From: Streptomyces sp. P9-A2
GTDB lineage: Bacteria > Actinomycetota > Actinomycetes > Streptomycetales > Streptomycetaceae
Length of the DNA stretch: 64,000 nt
Assembly: GCF_036634175.1 (NCBI RefSeq)
Contig: NZ_JAZIFX010000001.1
Span: 124,001 to 188,000, forward strand
Direction: 5' to 3'
The notes under the pieces were generated by a model. That model was not told the DNA's origin. It did not search any database and was given only the letters and a program-made list of their open reading frames with translations. The position numbers and the translations under genes were made by a program. Below are positions 7,288-16,017 of this stretch, piece after piece; within the stretch, counting starts at the first letter, position 1, and every line of letters begins with the position of its first letter.

Positions 7288-8481
7288 TCATGGCTGCGGG
7301 CCCGGTCCGGTACCGGCCGATCTGCGGCGTTTACCGTGCCAGTCCAGTATCAGGACCGTGGCATCGTCCTTGAGGCTGCCATGGCAGGCATCGAGCACCG
7401 CAGCGGTCAGGTTCCGGACGGCTTCTCTTGGATGCAGCGCGCGGGTGGCGTGAACGACCGAGGCCAGATCGACGGCCGCGGCACCGCGGTCCTGCATTCC
7501 GTCGGTGAGCAGGATCAGGCGGTCTCCGGGCTGCAGGTGCAGTTCCTGGAGACGGTAGGAGGTGGGTGCCGCCACACCGAACGGCAGGTTGACGGCGAGT
7601 CCGACCTCTTCGACGGTGCCGTCGCGCAGCCGCAGCGGCCAGGGATGGCCGGCGTTGACCAGTTCACAGATGCCTGTTTCGAGGTCGACGCACAGCAACT
7701 GTCCGGTGGCCAGGCCGCGGTTGTGGCTCAGCAGAGCCTGGTGGGCGTGGTGGGCCTGTTTAAGGGCGTCACAGCCGCTGCGGCGCGCCTGTCGCAGTGC
7801 GCCGACCAGCAGGGTGGCCAGCAGAGCGGAGTTCGTGTCATGGCCCATGGCGTCGGTGATGGACAGGTGCAGGGTGCCGCGGTCGAGTGTGTAGTCGTAG
7901 GTGTCGCCACCGATGTCGTCGGCGGGGATCAGCCCGGCGGCGAGGGTGAACTGGGCCGCCTCGCAGCAGGGGGCCGAGGGAAGCAGCTGGTGCTGGATCT
8001 CCGCGGCCAGGCTGGTCTCGGTGGTGCGCCGGCCCAAGTGGTACAGATCGGTGAAGCGGCGGTCCGTGACGATGATGTAGGCCAGCGCATGTGCCGCCTC
8101 GCGCACTTGTCGGAGCACGGTGTCGTCGGCGGCCTGCAGGGTCACCTCCAGGACGCCGATGCGGTCGCCGCGGTTGGTGACCGGCGTGATGACGCGCCGT
8201 CCGCCCTGGCCGTCCGGTTCCACATACTGGCGCTGGCTCTGCAGAACGCTGTCGTAGACACTGCCCTGCAGGTCGATCGGCTCGGCATGATCCGCGACAT
8301 CACCGCCGACCGCGGCGAGCCGTACCAGTCGCTGACCGATGAGGTCGACGAACAGGAAGGACACCTGTTCCGCACCGAATCGCTTCTGCAGGTCGTGTGC
8401 CACCACGTCCACTGACTCACCGGGTGGCGCTGCCTCCGCAGCGGCCAGCAACTCGCCCAGTTCCAGATCTCCACCCACCAC
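7288..8481 (-). CDS. GAF-PP2C (SpoIIE-type) serine phosphatase
   Basis: A 397-residue protein. Residues ~1-150 resemble a GAF sensor domain (FGAEQVSFLFVDLIGQRL, VITPVTNRGDRIGVLEV). Residues ~175-385 are a SpoIIE/PP2C domain with the metal-binding motifs DDIGGDTYDYT, SITDAMGHD, NAGHPWPLRLRDG, LLTDGMQDRG and KDDATVLILD. Such RsbU-like enzymes remove phosphate from STAS anti-anti-sigma proteins and so release a sigma factor. The start is GTG 8481 with AGGAGG five bases upstream. Together with the HATPase and sigma factor it makes a nearly complete partner-switching module. Confidence 0.92.
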   Translation of the reverse strand: MVGGDLELGELLAAAEAAPPGESVDVVAHDLQKRFGAEQVSFLFVDLIGQRLVRLAAVGGDVADHAEPIDLQGSVYDSVLQSQRQYVEPDGQGGRRVITPVTNRGDRIGVLEVTLQAADDTVLRQVREAAHALAYIIVTDRRFTDLYHLGRRTTETSLAAEIQHQLLPSAPCCEAAQFTLAAGLIPADDIGGDTYDYTLDRGTLHLSITDAMGHDTNSALLATLLVGALRQARRSGCDALKQAHHAHQALLSHNRGLATGQLLCVDLETGICELVNAGHPWPLRLRDGTVEEVGLAVNLPFGVAAPTSYRLQELHLQPGDRLILLTDGMQDRGAAAVDLASVVHATRALHPREAVRNLTAAVLDACHGSLKDDATVLILDWHGKRRRSAGTGPGPQP

Positions 8482-8492
8482 AGCAACCTCCT

Positions 8493-9142
8493 ATCGGCTG
8501 CCACAACTTTTTCCCCAAGTTTTCGCAACCTCACCTGATGCGCCCGTCTTACCTGGTCAGGGCGGTGAGACCGGCCGGTGCGGGCAGGTCCCGGGTCCGC
8601 CGGTGGGCGTCCGCGGGCGACCGGACGGCAGTGCGTCGGCGGCCGAGGGATACGGAGGAGGCAGCATGTCGGCACACGGTGAGCGGTCCGGAGCGGGCCG
8701 GTGCCGATTGGATGCGCGGTGGTTGCCGGACTGCCGGCGCCTTCGCCTGCCGCCGTGATCCCTTGCCCCTCACCCCGCAGGCGCTTCGACAAGCGGCTCG
8801 ACCTGCTCTCCGGCCGACCGTGCGGGAGGGCGGGTGTACGACGATCAGCGCGCTGCTCACGCTTCCGGCCGGGCTCGGCGAGCGAGTCCGCTGTCTGCGA
8901 TCAGGGCGTGTCGCCGGAAGAGGAGAAGCTGCACATCGCACCAGGGCCGGGCGTGCGCGGTTCGCCGGGGCGCGGGCCGTGCAGGGCGCGGCTGCCGGGC
9001 CACCGCGGCAGCTCGGTGGACGTGGCAGCATCGTCGTCGGCTTCGTCCGACCGCCGGCCCGTGGCGTCCAGGAGCAGAGCGTCAACGGTTCGTCGCCCAC
9101 GAGATCTACCGCCATCTGCTTCACACGCCCCACTGCCAAATC
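8493..9142. other. Stretch without a recognisable gene
   Basis: No frame here has motifs or a good start. The first 40 bases are AT-rich (AACTTTTTCCCCAAGTTTTC) and probably contain the promoter of the phosphatase gene. The rest shows only GC-rich open frames on both strands. Confidence 0.4.
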
Positions 9143-9175
9143 GCTCCCGCAGACCGCTTGACGATCTGTGGGAGC
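9143..9175 (-). terminator. Hairpin terminator after the Mrr-type nuclease gene
   Basis: Arms GCTCCCGCAGA (9143-9153) and TCTGTGGGAGC (9165-9175), eleven pairs with one G-T, loop of eleven. It follows the stop of the minus-strand nuclease gene by 28 bases. Confidence 0.6.
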
Positions 9176-9202
9176 TTCACCGGCCACCCGCCCTCCCCCG
9201 CT

Positions 9203-10030
9203 TCAGCCGGCCACGAACTCCGGCTCCCACGGCCGCGGCCCCACGTCGCCCTGCCAGCGCAGGAGTTCGTGGCCGTCCATGCAGACGATGCCGCACTGTC
9301 CGGCGTACTCGATCGCGGGAGCGGTGAAGTCGCTGGTGGTGACCACGACGGCGACATCGGCCCCGTGAACGGTGAAACGCGTGCCGCCGAACCGCTGCAT
9401 GTCCTGGGAACCGACTCGGTTGGCGTCGCAGTACCGCTTGCACTGGATGACGACCAGGCGCCCGTCCGGCGTCCTCGCCACGACGTCGGCGCCCAGGTCG
9501 CCGGCTCCGCCCACGACGTCCACGTCGAGGCAGCCGTCGCGTCGGCACAGTTCGGCTATCGCCTGCTCGAACTCGTCGGGATCCAGCGCCTCGTAGGCGA
9601 TCTTCTCAGTGTTCGCGAACACGTCGTTCACGGACTCGGGGAGCGGTGCGGTCCGTTCCACGTCGAGGCGACCACCGCAGGGATCGGTCCGTGCTGCCAC
9701 GGGGCCGGCGGCAGGAGTCGGTGGAGCGGTGTCGAGGGCTTCGACCGCCGTCTCCGTGGCCTCGTCCAGGGCTTCCGCGGCATGGCGCGCAAGCCTCGCT
9801 GCCGATATCCGGCGCCCTCTACGGCAACCTGCCACGACACCGCCGGCGCCCACGAGGACGAGCGCGACGGCCCAGGCAGGATGGTGCTCGACGACGGCCG
9901 TCGCGGTACGGACGGCCGTGCCCACCAATATCAGGACGACGGCGAGAAGGACGAAGTACAGGGCCGTCGCACGGAGTTCGAACCGGCGAGGGCGACGCCC
10001 GGAACGCGGAGCACGTGCGGGTACGGTCAT
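9203..10030 (-). CDS. Membrane-tethered Mrr-type restriction endonuclease
   Basis: A 275-residue protein with two N-terminal membrane segments (ALYFVLLAVVLILVGTAV and WAVALVLVGAGGVVAGC), an Ala/Glu-rich linker, and a C-terminal PD-(D/E)xK nuclease fold. The catalytic pattern is visible as GDLGADVVARTPDGRLVVIQ followed by CKRY: Asp182, then Gln196-x-Lys198, the Mrr variant with Q in place of D/E. Mrr-type nucleases cut modified foreign DNA; membrane-bound forms exist in bacteria but their role is poorly known. No methyltransferase lies nearby, which fits a type IV-like, modification-dependent enzyme. Start ATG 10030 follows GGGGAAG. It stands alone apart from a membrane protein upstream. Confidence 0.82.
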   Translation of the reverse strand: MTVPARAPRSGRRPRRFELRATALYFVLLAVVLILVGTAVRTATAVVEHHPAWAVALVLVGAGGVVAGCRRGRRISAARLARHAAEALDEATETAVEALDTAPPTPAAGPVAARTDPCGGRLDVERTAPLPESVNDVFANTEKIAYEALDPDEFEQAIAELCRRDGCLDVDVVGGAGDLGADVVARTPDGRLVVIQCKRYCDANRVGSQDMQRFGGTRFTVHGADVAVVVTTSDFTAPAIEYAGQCGIVCMDGHELLRWQGDVGPRPWEPEFVAG

Positions 10031-10158
10031 GGTGATGCTTCCCCTCCGAGGACGTCAACGAAGATCAAGAGGCGTCTGCCCCGGTACGGGATGTTCTACC
10101 GAGCCAGTGAGATCACCCGTGTCTCCGTGCTTCCGCACCGTCGACGAGGCGTGCGCCG

Positions 10159-10290
10159 CTGGATCCGACCGCCGACGAACGCTCGGTGGTGGAGGGTTGG
10201 GTGCGGCGGCACAGGTCCGTGCAGGACATGGCCATACAGGCCCAGACAATTCTGGCCTGCGACGAGGTCGGGGAGGACGGCTTCCCCCTG
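10159..10290 (+). pseudogene. N-terminal remnant of an IS630-type transposase
   Basis: The frame reads LDPTADERSVVEGWVRRHRS and then AIQAQTILACDE, the pattern of the first helix-turn-helix of IS630 transposases (E...L..W.RR....ALA.RA.I.LAC). No catalytic domain follows. The surrounding 10031-10446 contains nothing else I can recognise. Confidence 0.5.
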
Positions 10291-10446
10291 TCGACGGGTG
10301 TGGTGGTCGTGTCCGGGGGCCGGCCAGGAGGGGGCGGTGCCCCATGGGGTGGCTTCGGCGTCGGTCAGAGGAGCACTTGCGTCCGGTGGGCGGTGCCGTC
10401 TGGAGGAGGTGGACGTGAACAAAGGACTGCCCGCCGTAGCCGGAGG

Positions 10447-10824
10447 TCAGTCCGCGTACACGACGATCAGGCACAGAGCCACGAACGGCACGACGGAGGA
10501 GCCGAGCAGCGTCAGTACTGCCGGGACCGCCGCCGTCAGCCGCTCACTGCCCTTGCGCCGGCACGAGCGGAACACCACGCGGGCCAGGAGGAGCGGCAGC
10601 GCCAGCAGGGCCAGGAGGACCACCGGAGCCGAGAGCCTGCTGAACACGGTGGTACCGGTGTCGGTGACCAGGTGCCGGACGGTTGCGCCGAAGACGAGCG
10701 CCGGGACGGCCAGCAGGACGAACGAGAGGACCGACGCCACGGCGACGGTCAGTCCTTCGGTCAGCCGCTCGGCACGCCCACGTTCCCGGCGCACTTCCGT
10801 TGTCCCGCTGTCCCCCATGCCCAT
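10447..10824 (-). CDS. Membrane protein of unknown function
   Basis: A 125-residue protein with three hydrophobic segments: LTVAVASVLSFVLLAVPALV, VVLLALLALPLLLARVVF and a third that runs almost to the C-terminus (VVPFVALCLIVVYAD). The N-terminal 25 residues are polar and charged. Start set at ATG 10824 after a weak CTGGGG; a longer frame to 10896 has no ribosome site. It lies upstream of and in the same direction as the membrane-tethered nuclease but 417 bases away, so joint transcription is uncertain. No family recognised. Confidence 0.6.
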   Translation of the reverse strand: MGMGDSGTTEVRRERGRAERLTEGLTVAVASVLSFVLLAVPALVFGATVRHLVTDTGTTVFSRLSAPVVLLALLALPLLLARVVFRSCRRKGSERLTAAVPAVLTLLGSSVVPFVALCLIVVYAD

Positions 10825-11175
10825 CCCCAGGTGCCGCAGTCCGGTGCCGCCGGCCCTCCGGTCGAGCCGCTCAGCCTGTGGCCGGCAGGACGGCAACGTC
10901 CGGGCCCTGTGGCCGTGGACACGATGATCTCACGTGCCCATCGGCCCGCCGGTTCCCTGTACGCCTCCATACGGCTCGCGTCCGCCCGGCCGGCGCCTCG
11001 TTGTGCGGTCGGCCTCGCATCCGCTGGGCAACGCACGCCGTCCCGCCCGGCGCTGCACCGTCACACACTTCATTCAACGTCACTCGCTGAAGTAGGCCTC
11101 TTCGAGTCCTTCGGCGGTGATCTCCCACAGGCACTGGTCGGTGGCGTCTTGCCACCGGACGTACGGCCTGACGGC

Positions 11176-11577
11176 TCAGCGGCTGCCGAGCCCCGGATCC
11201 CCACTCCGCAGCCGGTCCTTGCCGGCCGGAAAGAGCGGAGTCCAGGGCAGTGCCGTGCGCCAGCCATCGCCGCCGCGCATCCAGTCCCCGATGACCTTGG
11301 CCACCGTCTCGGGTCCGACGATGTCCCCCTGCCACGGCACATGCGCCTCGAAGTGCAGACGGTCACCGCCCTCGCGATACTCGACCTGGTAGCTGAGATC
11401 ATCGTTCAGGTAGACCTGCATGAAGTGCCGGCCCACCGGTTCCCTGTCGGTCCGCTCGACGATCACGAACGGGTGCGACAGATTCATGTCGGCCAGCAGG
11501 TCATGGACAGCCACCTCCGACGGGTCGTCGATGGACTTCCCACCGGCCTCGGTGGCCCGGATCAACGGCTTGGTCAT
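11176..11577 (-). CDS. Conserved protein of unknown function (133 aa)
   Basis: Soluble and acidic, starting MTKPLIRATEAGGKSIDDPS at ATG 11577, with EVAVHDLLADMNLSHPFVIV and a repeated aromatic pattern (HFMQVYLNDDLSYQVEYR). The layout, an IDDPSE...L..LN..... VE box followed by a beta-rich half with QVEYR, is common to a group of small Streptomyces proteins some of which resemble Imm1-type immunity proteins. No toxin gene is nearby. The open frame runs on to 11931 but the residues before ATG 11577 look random. Confidence 0.6.
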   Translation of the reverse strand: MTKPLIRATEAGGKSIDDPSEVAVHDLLADMNLSHPFVIVERTDREPVGRHFMQVYLNDDLSYQVEYREGGDRLHFEAHVPWQGDIVGPETVAKVIGDWMRGGDGWRTALPWTPLFPAGKDRLRSGDPGLGSR

Positions 11578-11763
11578 GCAGACGACTGTAAAGGCGCGGT
11601 CCGACAGTCGGGCCGGGCGGCTGGCAGGCGAGGCGGGACTCACGCAGCTCTTCCCACAGCGTGCAGTCCTCCCCCTGTTGCAGACCGCGCTCCTGGAGCA
11701 TGCCGCATGCACCCCGGACACGTCCCTGCGTATGGTGCGTCGATGGTCCCTGGCGCAATTCCC

Positions 11764-11811
11764 GGCATCACCGAGCGCCGCCAGTACGTGTCGGCGGCGC
11801 TCGGTGATGCC
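11764..11811 (-). terminator. Long hairpin terminator after the SRPBCC gene
   Basis: Perfect 19-base arms GGCATCACCGAGCGCCGCC (11764-11782) and its complement (11793-11811), ten-base loop. It starts eight bases after the stop of the gene at 11820. Confidence 0.75.
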
Positions 11812-11819
11812 GTTGCGCC

Positions 11820-12239
11820 TCAGGCGCTTGCGGTCTTCTCGAGTGCGGCGAGGCCCTCGGTGTAGATGCCGTGGAAGAGGTCCTCGGCTTCGGCGTCGCT
11901 GACGCCCACGGGGGTGAACGTGCCGGACCATTCGACGCGCGAGGCGTCGCGGCTGCCGGGAACGGCGTGGACGCGCAGAGTGGAGCGGTAGCCGGTCACC
12001 GGGAAGGGCGCCTGCTCGATGGTGTAGGAGTAGCTGCGCGCATCGTGGTCGAAGGCATGGAGGCGCTCGATGATGACGCCGCCGTCCTGGTTGGTCAGGC
12101 GGCGTACACGGCCGCCTTCACCCAGTTCGCTCTCGGGGATGTAGGGGAGCCAGTCGGGCAGGGATCCGAAACCGCCGATGAGCTGCCAGACGCGGTCGGG
12201 GCCCTGCGGCAGGTCGAGGGATACGGTGGTGGTGGCCAT
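11820..12239 (-). CDS. SRPBCC family protein (START/polyketide cyclase-like)
   Basis: A 139-residue helix-grip protein: SLDLPQGPDRVWQLIGGFGS, LPDWLPYIPESEL, then GGVRRL-like strand and the C-terminal helix EAEDLFHGIYTEGLAALE. This is the common SRPBCC family, which binds hydrophobic ligands. Two starts are possible: ATG 12239 (MATTTV, chosen because homologues usually begin so) and ATG 12275, which overlaps the stop of the aldo/keto reductase gene as ATGA and would be translationally coupled. It is the second gene of that operon. Confidence 0.82.
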   Translation of the reverse strand: MATTTVSLDLPQGPDRVWQLIGGFGSLPDWLPYIPESELGEGGRVRRLTNQDGGVIIERLHAFDHDARSYSYTIEQAPFPVTGYRSTLRVHAVPGSRDASRVEWSGTFTPVGVSDAEAEDLFHGIYTEGLAALEKTASA

Positions 12240-12271
12240 GGTGGGTGCTTTCTGTGGTGTGCCGTGGTGTG

Positions 12272-13276
12272 TCAAGCGGTGGGAGCGTGGGCGGCGATGA
12301 GCTTCTCGTCGCGCAGGGCGTCCCAGAAGGCGACCGGGACGCTCTCGGTGAGGGCGGCGACGTCCTCGGCGATGCGGCTGGGCCGGGTGGCGCCGGGTAT
12401 GACGGCGGCCGTGGCGGGGTGGGCCAGTACGAACTGCAGCGCTGCGGCCTTGACGCTCACACCGTGCTCGGCGGCAAGCGTCTTGATCCGCTCGACCCTG
12501 GTGACGATTTCCGCCGGGGCCTGCTGGTACTCGAAGTGTCGGCCGCCGGCGAGGACGCCGGAGCTGTAGGGGCCTCCGACGACCATGTCGACGCCCTGCT
12601 CGGTAGCCGCGGGCAGCAGGCGCTGCAGGGACCGGTTGTGGTCGAGGAGGGTGTAGCGGCCGGCCAGGAGGAACGCGTCCGGCCGGGGCTCGTCCAGGTC
12701 GAGGGTGAGCTCGATCGGCTCCACCCGGTTGACGCCGAGGCCCCAGGCCTTGATGACGCCTTCCTCGCGGAGTCGCTGCAGCACGCGGAAAGCGCCGGTG
12801 CGCGCGGTCTCGTAGACGGCCGGCCAGCGGTCTCCGTGGAAGTCCTGGGCCACGTCGTGCACCCAGACGATGTCGAGGCGGTCCGTCTTCAGGCGCGTGA
12901 GGCTGTCCTCGATCGAGCGCAGGGTGGAGTCCGCCGTGTAGTCGTCGATCACCTTGTTCCGGCGGCCGTACTCGAAGAGGCCGCCCTTTTCGCCCAGGTC
13001 TCGGGTGGTGGGGTCCTCCGACTCGTCCAGGATGACGCGGCCCACCTTGGTACTGAGCACGAACTCGTCGCGCGGTCGGCCGGCGAGGACCTCGCCCAGG
13101 CGGATCTCGGACAGACCGGCGCCGTAGAACGGGGCGGTGTCGAAGTAGCGGATGCCCTGGTTCCAGGCGGCCTCGACGGTGGCCGCGGCCTCCTCGTCCG
13201 GGATGCTGCGGAACATGTTGCCCAGCGGTGCGGTACCGAAGCCGAGGGTGCCCGGCAGAAGGGACTTGATGCCCAT
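12272..13276 (-). CDS. Aldo/keto reductase
   Basis: A 334-residue TIM-barrel oxidoreductase. The catalytic tetrad is visible as FDTAPFYG (Asp, Tyr), VLSTKVGR (Lys) and DIVWVHDV (His). The NADP-binding end reads AAVIPGATRPSRIAEDV. It belongs to the D-threo-aldose dehydrogenase-like branch; substrate unknown. Start set at ATG 13276 behind AAGGA; MKRR at 13297 has no ribosome site. The gene is divergent from a LysR-type regulator with an inverted repeat between them, and forms an operon with the SRPBCC gene. Confidence 0.88.
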   Translation of the reverse strand: MGIKSLLPGTLGFGTAPLGNMFRSIPDEEAAATVEAAWNQGIRYFDTAPFYGAGLSEIRLGEVLAGRPRDEFVLSTKVGRVILDESEDPTTRDLGEKGGLFEYGRRNKVIDDYTADSTLRSIEDSLTRLKTDRLDIVWVHDVAQDFHGDRWPAVYETARTGAFRVLQRLREEGVIKAWGLGVNRVEPIELTLDLDEPRPDAFLLAGRYTLLDHNRSLQRLLPAATEQGVDMVVGGPYSSGVLAGGRHFEYQQAPAEIVTRVERIKTLAAEHGVSVKAAALQFVLAHPATAAVIPGATRPSRIAEDVAALTESVPVAFWDALRDEKLIAAHAPTA

Positions 13277-13375
13277 GGGGAAAATCCTTCTCTTCATTGC
13301 GTGACGCGGAGTTACATAGGGTTTTTCCGCTCCGCGGCTCTTGCTCTGTCGAGGCTAGGATCGACGGGTGAGACT

Positions 13376-13394
13376 GTCCAAGACTTGCTTGGAC
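13376..13394. promoter_or_regulatory. Inverted repeat between aldo/keto reductase and LysR genes
   Basis: GTCCAAG (13376-13382), five bases, CTTGGAC (13388-13394): perfect seven-base arms in the shared upstream region. LysR regulators bind such dyads near their own promoter. The site is 25 bases before the LysR ATG. Confidence 0.6.
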
Positions 13395-13419
13395 GGACTT
13401 GAGTCCTGAGAGGTCTTAA

Positions 13420-14334
13420 ATGCTTGACCTGCGCCAACTCCGGTATTTCGTGGCCGTCGCCGAAGAGGAACATGTCGGCCGGGCCGCCGAACGCCTGCAC
13501 ATCTCGCAGTCGCCGCTGAGCCGGCAGATCGCTCAGCTGGAGAAGAGCCTGGGCCTCACCCTGTTCGAGCGCAGCCAGCAGCGTATTCGGCTCACCTCCG
13601 ACGGCCACGTCTTCCTCACCGAGGCCACGGCCCTGCTGCGGCACGCGGACCGGCTGGAGAACCTGGGCCGGCGCCTCGGCCGGGGCGAGGAGGGCGGCCT
13701 GTGTGTGGGATACGTGGGCGACGCCATGCACACCGGCCTTCTCCCCCGGGCCCTGCGGGCGCTGCACGACGACCGCCCCGGGATCCATGTCGCCCTCTAC
13801 GACCTGCCCGCATCACAGCAGTTCGAGGGACTCCGCCAACGCAGCCTGGATATCGCCCTGGTCCCGCAGGCACCACCCGAGACCGACCCGGACCTGCGCA
13901 GCACCCTCCTCTTCGAAGACCCCCTGTTCCTGGCCATGCCGAACAGCCATCCCCTCGCCGGCGCGACGGAGATCCCGCCCGGTGACCTGGACGCCCAGCC
14001 GTGGGTCGCCATGGAAGACAGCCAGGACCTCACCTGGCGGGACGGCTTCGTCGCGTCCTGCACCGCCGCCGGCTTCACCCCCGACATCCGGCTGGAGGCG
14101 CCGGACCCCCTCACCGCACTCGGCCTCGTCGCATCAGGGCTCGGCATGGCGTTCGTACAGAAGAGCATGCTGCGCGGCCACATCCCAGGAGTCACAGTCC
14201 GCGACCTCCCCTGGTTCCAGAGGTCCGTGCGCCTGTGGGCCGCCTGGCACCGGATCGATCTCCGTCCCGTCGTCGCCTCGTTCCGCGCAACCGTCCTGAG
14301 CACCGGAAACGAGGAGCACGACCTCACCGGCTGA
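13420..14334 (+). CDS. LysR-family transcriptional regulator
   Basis: A 304-residue LysR protein. The N-terminal winged helix is textbook: LRQLRYFVAVAEEEHVGRAA, then LHISQSPLSRQIAQLEKSLG and LFERSQQRIRLT. The C-terminal two-lobed effector domain starts near residue 88 (LCVGYVGDAMHTGLLPRAL) and includes LDIALVPQAPPETD and ALGLVASGLGMAFVQ. ATG 13420 follows GAGAGG. It likely controls the divergent aldo/keto reductase-SRPBCC operon and itself. The effector is unknown. Its last codons overlap a transposase remnant on the other strand. Confidence 0.92.
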   Translation: MLDLRQLRYFVAVAEEEHVGRAAERLHISQSPLSRQIAQLEKSLGLTLFERSQQRIRLTSDGHVFLTEATALLRHADRLENLGRRLGRGEEGGLCVGYVGDAMHTGLLPRALRALHDDRPGIHVALYDLPASQQFEGLRQRSLDIALVPQAPPETDPDLRSTLLFEDPLFLAMPNSHPLAGATEIPPGDLDAQPWVAMEDSQDLTWRDGFVASCTAAGFTPDIRLEAPDPLTALGLVASGLGMAFVQKSMLRGHIPGVTVRDLPWFQRSVRLWAAWHRIDLRPVVASFRATVLSTGNEEHDLTG

Positions 14335-14521
14335 ACCCCGGCGCCACGCTGCCGTCGGCAACCTGACGCACCCTCACCCGATACCGCTCGTCGGCAGGGG
14401 CAGGTACGACCGTACGGATACCGCGCTTGCGCAGGTGCTTGCGGACGGCTCGTGAGCAGTACTTCTTGTCGGCGAGGACCACATACGGTGCGGAGCGGGA
14501 CCATCCACGTGGCACGGGCAC
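14324..14521 (-). pseudogene. Internal fragment of an IS5-type transposase
   Basis: The frame reads VVLADKKYCSRAVRKHLRKR, then GIRTVVPAPADERYRVR and GSVAPGFSR before a stop. This is the second catalytic Asp region of IS5/DDE_Tnp_1 transposases (LADKAYSSRAIR..LR.RGI...IP). Both ends are missing. It abuts and slightly overlaps the 3' end of the LysR gene. Confidence 0.65.
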
Positions 14522-14858
14522 TCGCAGGCCATGACCTCTTCGGAAGCGAAAACGGAAGCGGATGCGTCACCGGCCCGGCAGGCAGCCGGTACGAAGGCCG
14601 GGAGGGGGCGGCGCTCGTCGGCCACCGAAGGGATCTTCGTGGACAGTCGCCCGGGTCCGACCGACGGCGCGGTCGTCCGGTTCGCCGGCCGGGTTCTGCG
14701 TGCTTACCGACCGGCTGCTGCCTCACGCGTACATCGTTTTGACCGGAGGGCACCCGCCTCCGACTCGCACGGGAAGAGGGGCTCCCCACCGGCGCTGCAG
14801 CGGGCGCGCTGGGATGCCGGTCGCTCCTTCGGGTGTGCGAGCCCGGCCGGCGGGCCGG
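14522..14858. other. Stretch without a recognisable gene
   Basis: Between the transposase remnant and the ICL/PEP-mutase gene I see only random open frames. No hairpin stands out. Confidence 0.4.
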
Positions 14859-15686
14859 TCAACAGGGCTTGGAGAGGATTGCGTTGAGTTCGGAAAAGGT
14901 GATTCCTTCGGCGAGTGAGTCGTAGCCGCCGGTGCCGAAAAGCTCCTGCGCGGCGCGGCGGGCAGCGGCGTAGGCGGCTTGTGCCACGCCCGAGCCGAGA
15001 CTGACGCGAGCCACTCCGAGGGCGCCGAGCTCGGCAACGGTCGGTGTGCCGGGGCCGGCCATGACGTTCAGCGGCATGGAGATGTCTCCGGCCAACGCCG
15101 CGATGGTGGCGGTGTCGGCCACGCCGGGGACGAAGATGCCGTCCGCGCCCGCCTCGATGTACATGTGTGCCCGGGCCAGGGTTTCCTTCAGCCGGGTGTC
15201 CGGGTCGCCGAGCCCGAACAGGAAGGTGTCGATGCGGGCGTTGAGGAACAGGTCCACGCCTGCGTGGTCGGCGGCCTGCCGGGCCACGGCCAGCCGCTTC
15301 GCGAGCTCTGCCGGGGGTCGGGCGCCGTCCTCGATGTTGATGCCGACGGCGCCCGCCGCGAGCACTCCGGTGACGGTCTCGGCAATGCCGGCGGCGTCCT
15401 TCGTGTACCCGCCCTCGATGTCAGCGGTGACCGGGACCGCGACGGCGGCGACGATCCGGGCGATCAGTTCCAGTGCTCGGTTGCGGGCGAGGACCTCACC
15501 GTCCGGAGAACCCAGTGACCAGGCGACGCCGGCGCTGGTGGTGGCGATCGCGGGGGCGCCCGCGGCCTCGATGACGCGGGCGCTCGCAACGTCCCAGGCG
15601 TTGGCGAGCGCGAGGGGGGCAGGTGAGGCGTGCAAGGAACGGAAGAGGTGGGCGTCCTTGGCGTTGTCTGACTGTGTGAGGGTCAT
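14859..15686 (-). CDS. Isocitrate lyase/PEP mutase superfamily enzyme
   Basis: A 275-residue TIM-barrel protein. Family marks are LANAWDVASARVIEAAGAPA, TSAGVAWSLGSPDG, PVTADIEGGY (metal-binding Asp), GINIEDGA, LFLNARIDTFLFG and GADGIFVPG. These are the residues of the oxaloacetate decarboxylase/2-methylisocitrate lyase/PEP-mutase family that bind Mg and an alpha-keto acid. The KXCGH box of true isocitrate lyase is absent, so it is likely a C-C or C-P lyase acting on a small keto acid; substrate unknown. ATG 15686 has only a weak ribosome site; upstream in-frame starts exist. Confidence 0.87.
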   Translation of the reverse strand: MTLTQSDNAKDAHLFRSLHASPAPLALANAWDVASARVIEAAGAPAIATTSAGVAWSLGSPDGEVLARNRALELIARIVAAVAVPVTADIEGGYTKDAAGIAETVTGVLAAGAVGINIEDGARPPAELAKRLAVARQAADHAGVDLFLNARIDTFLFGLGDPDTRLKETLARAHMYIEAGADGIFVPGVADTATIAALAGDISMPLNVMAGPGTPTVAELGALGVARVSLGSGVAQAAYAAARRAAQELFGTGGYDSLAEGITFSELNAILSKPC

Positions 15687-16017
15687 GGACGCAGTCAAAC
15701 ATCGACCGGCGCCCGCTTTCCGGCAGGAATCCGACATGGACGTCGGCCTCGGGCCCGGCGAGAAAACGACCTCGCACAAGGACAGCCCCCGCCCCAGGAT
15801 GACCCCCACATGCGACGGGAGACACCGGGTTCGTCCGCCGCGATCCGCTACATCCTGGTCGGCGGGTGTTTCCGGCGGGCGGTGCTGCCCTGCTTCGGGA
15901 TATCGAGGTCTCCGGCCCTCCGCAGTTTCCCGATCCGGTAGGCCAGGCGCAAGACCCCGTGTTCCCTCTCAGCCGCGATCGCCCTGACGGCGCCGAAACC
16001 GCGTACCGGAAGGACGG
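15687..16017. other. Stretch without a recognisable gene
   Basis: A minus-strand frame ending at 15848 reads VRGFGAVRAIAAEREHGVLR and RLAYRIGKLRRAG, which looks protein-like but has no start of its own and no family I recognise. It may be the tail of a decayed gene. Confidence 0.35.

Noticed and set aside
5734..8415. 893-codon plus-strand open frame
   Set aside because: It runs antisense to the sigma factor and phosphatase genes; it is a shadow caused by high GC, has no motifs and no ribosome site.
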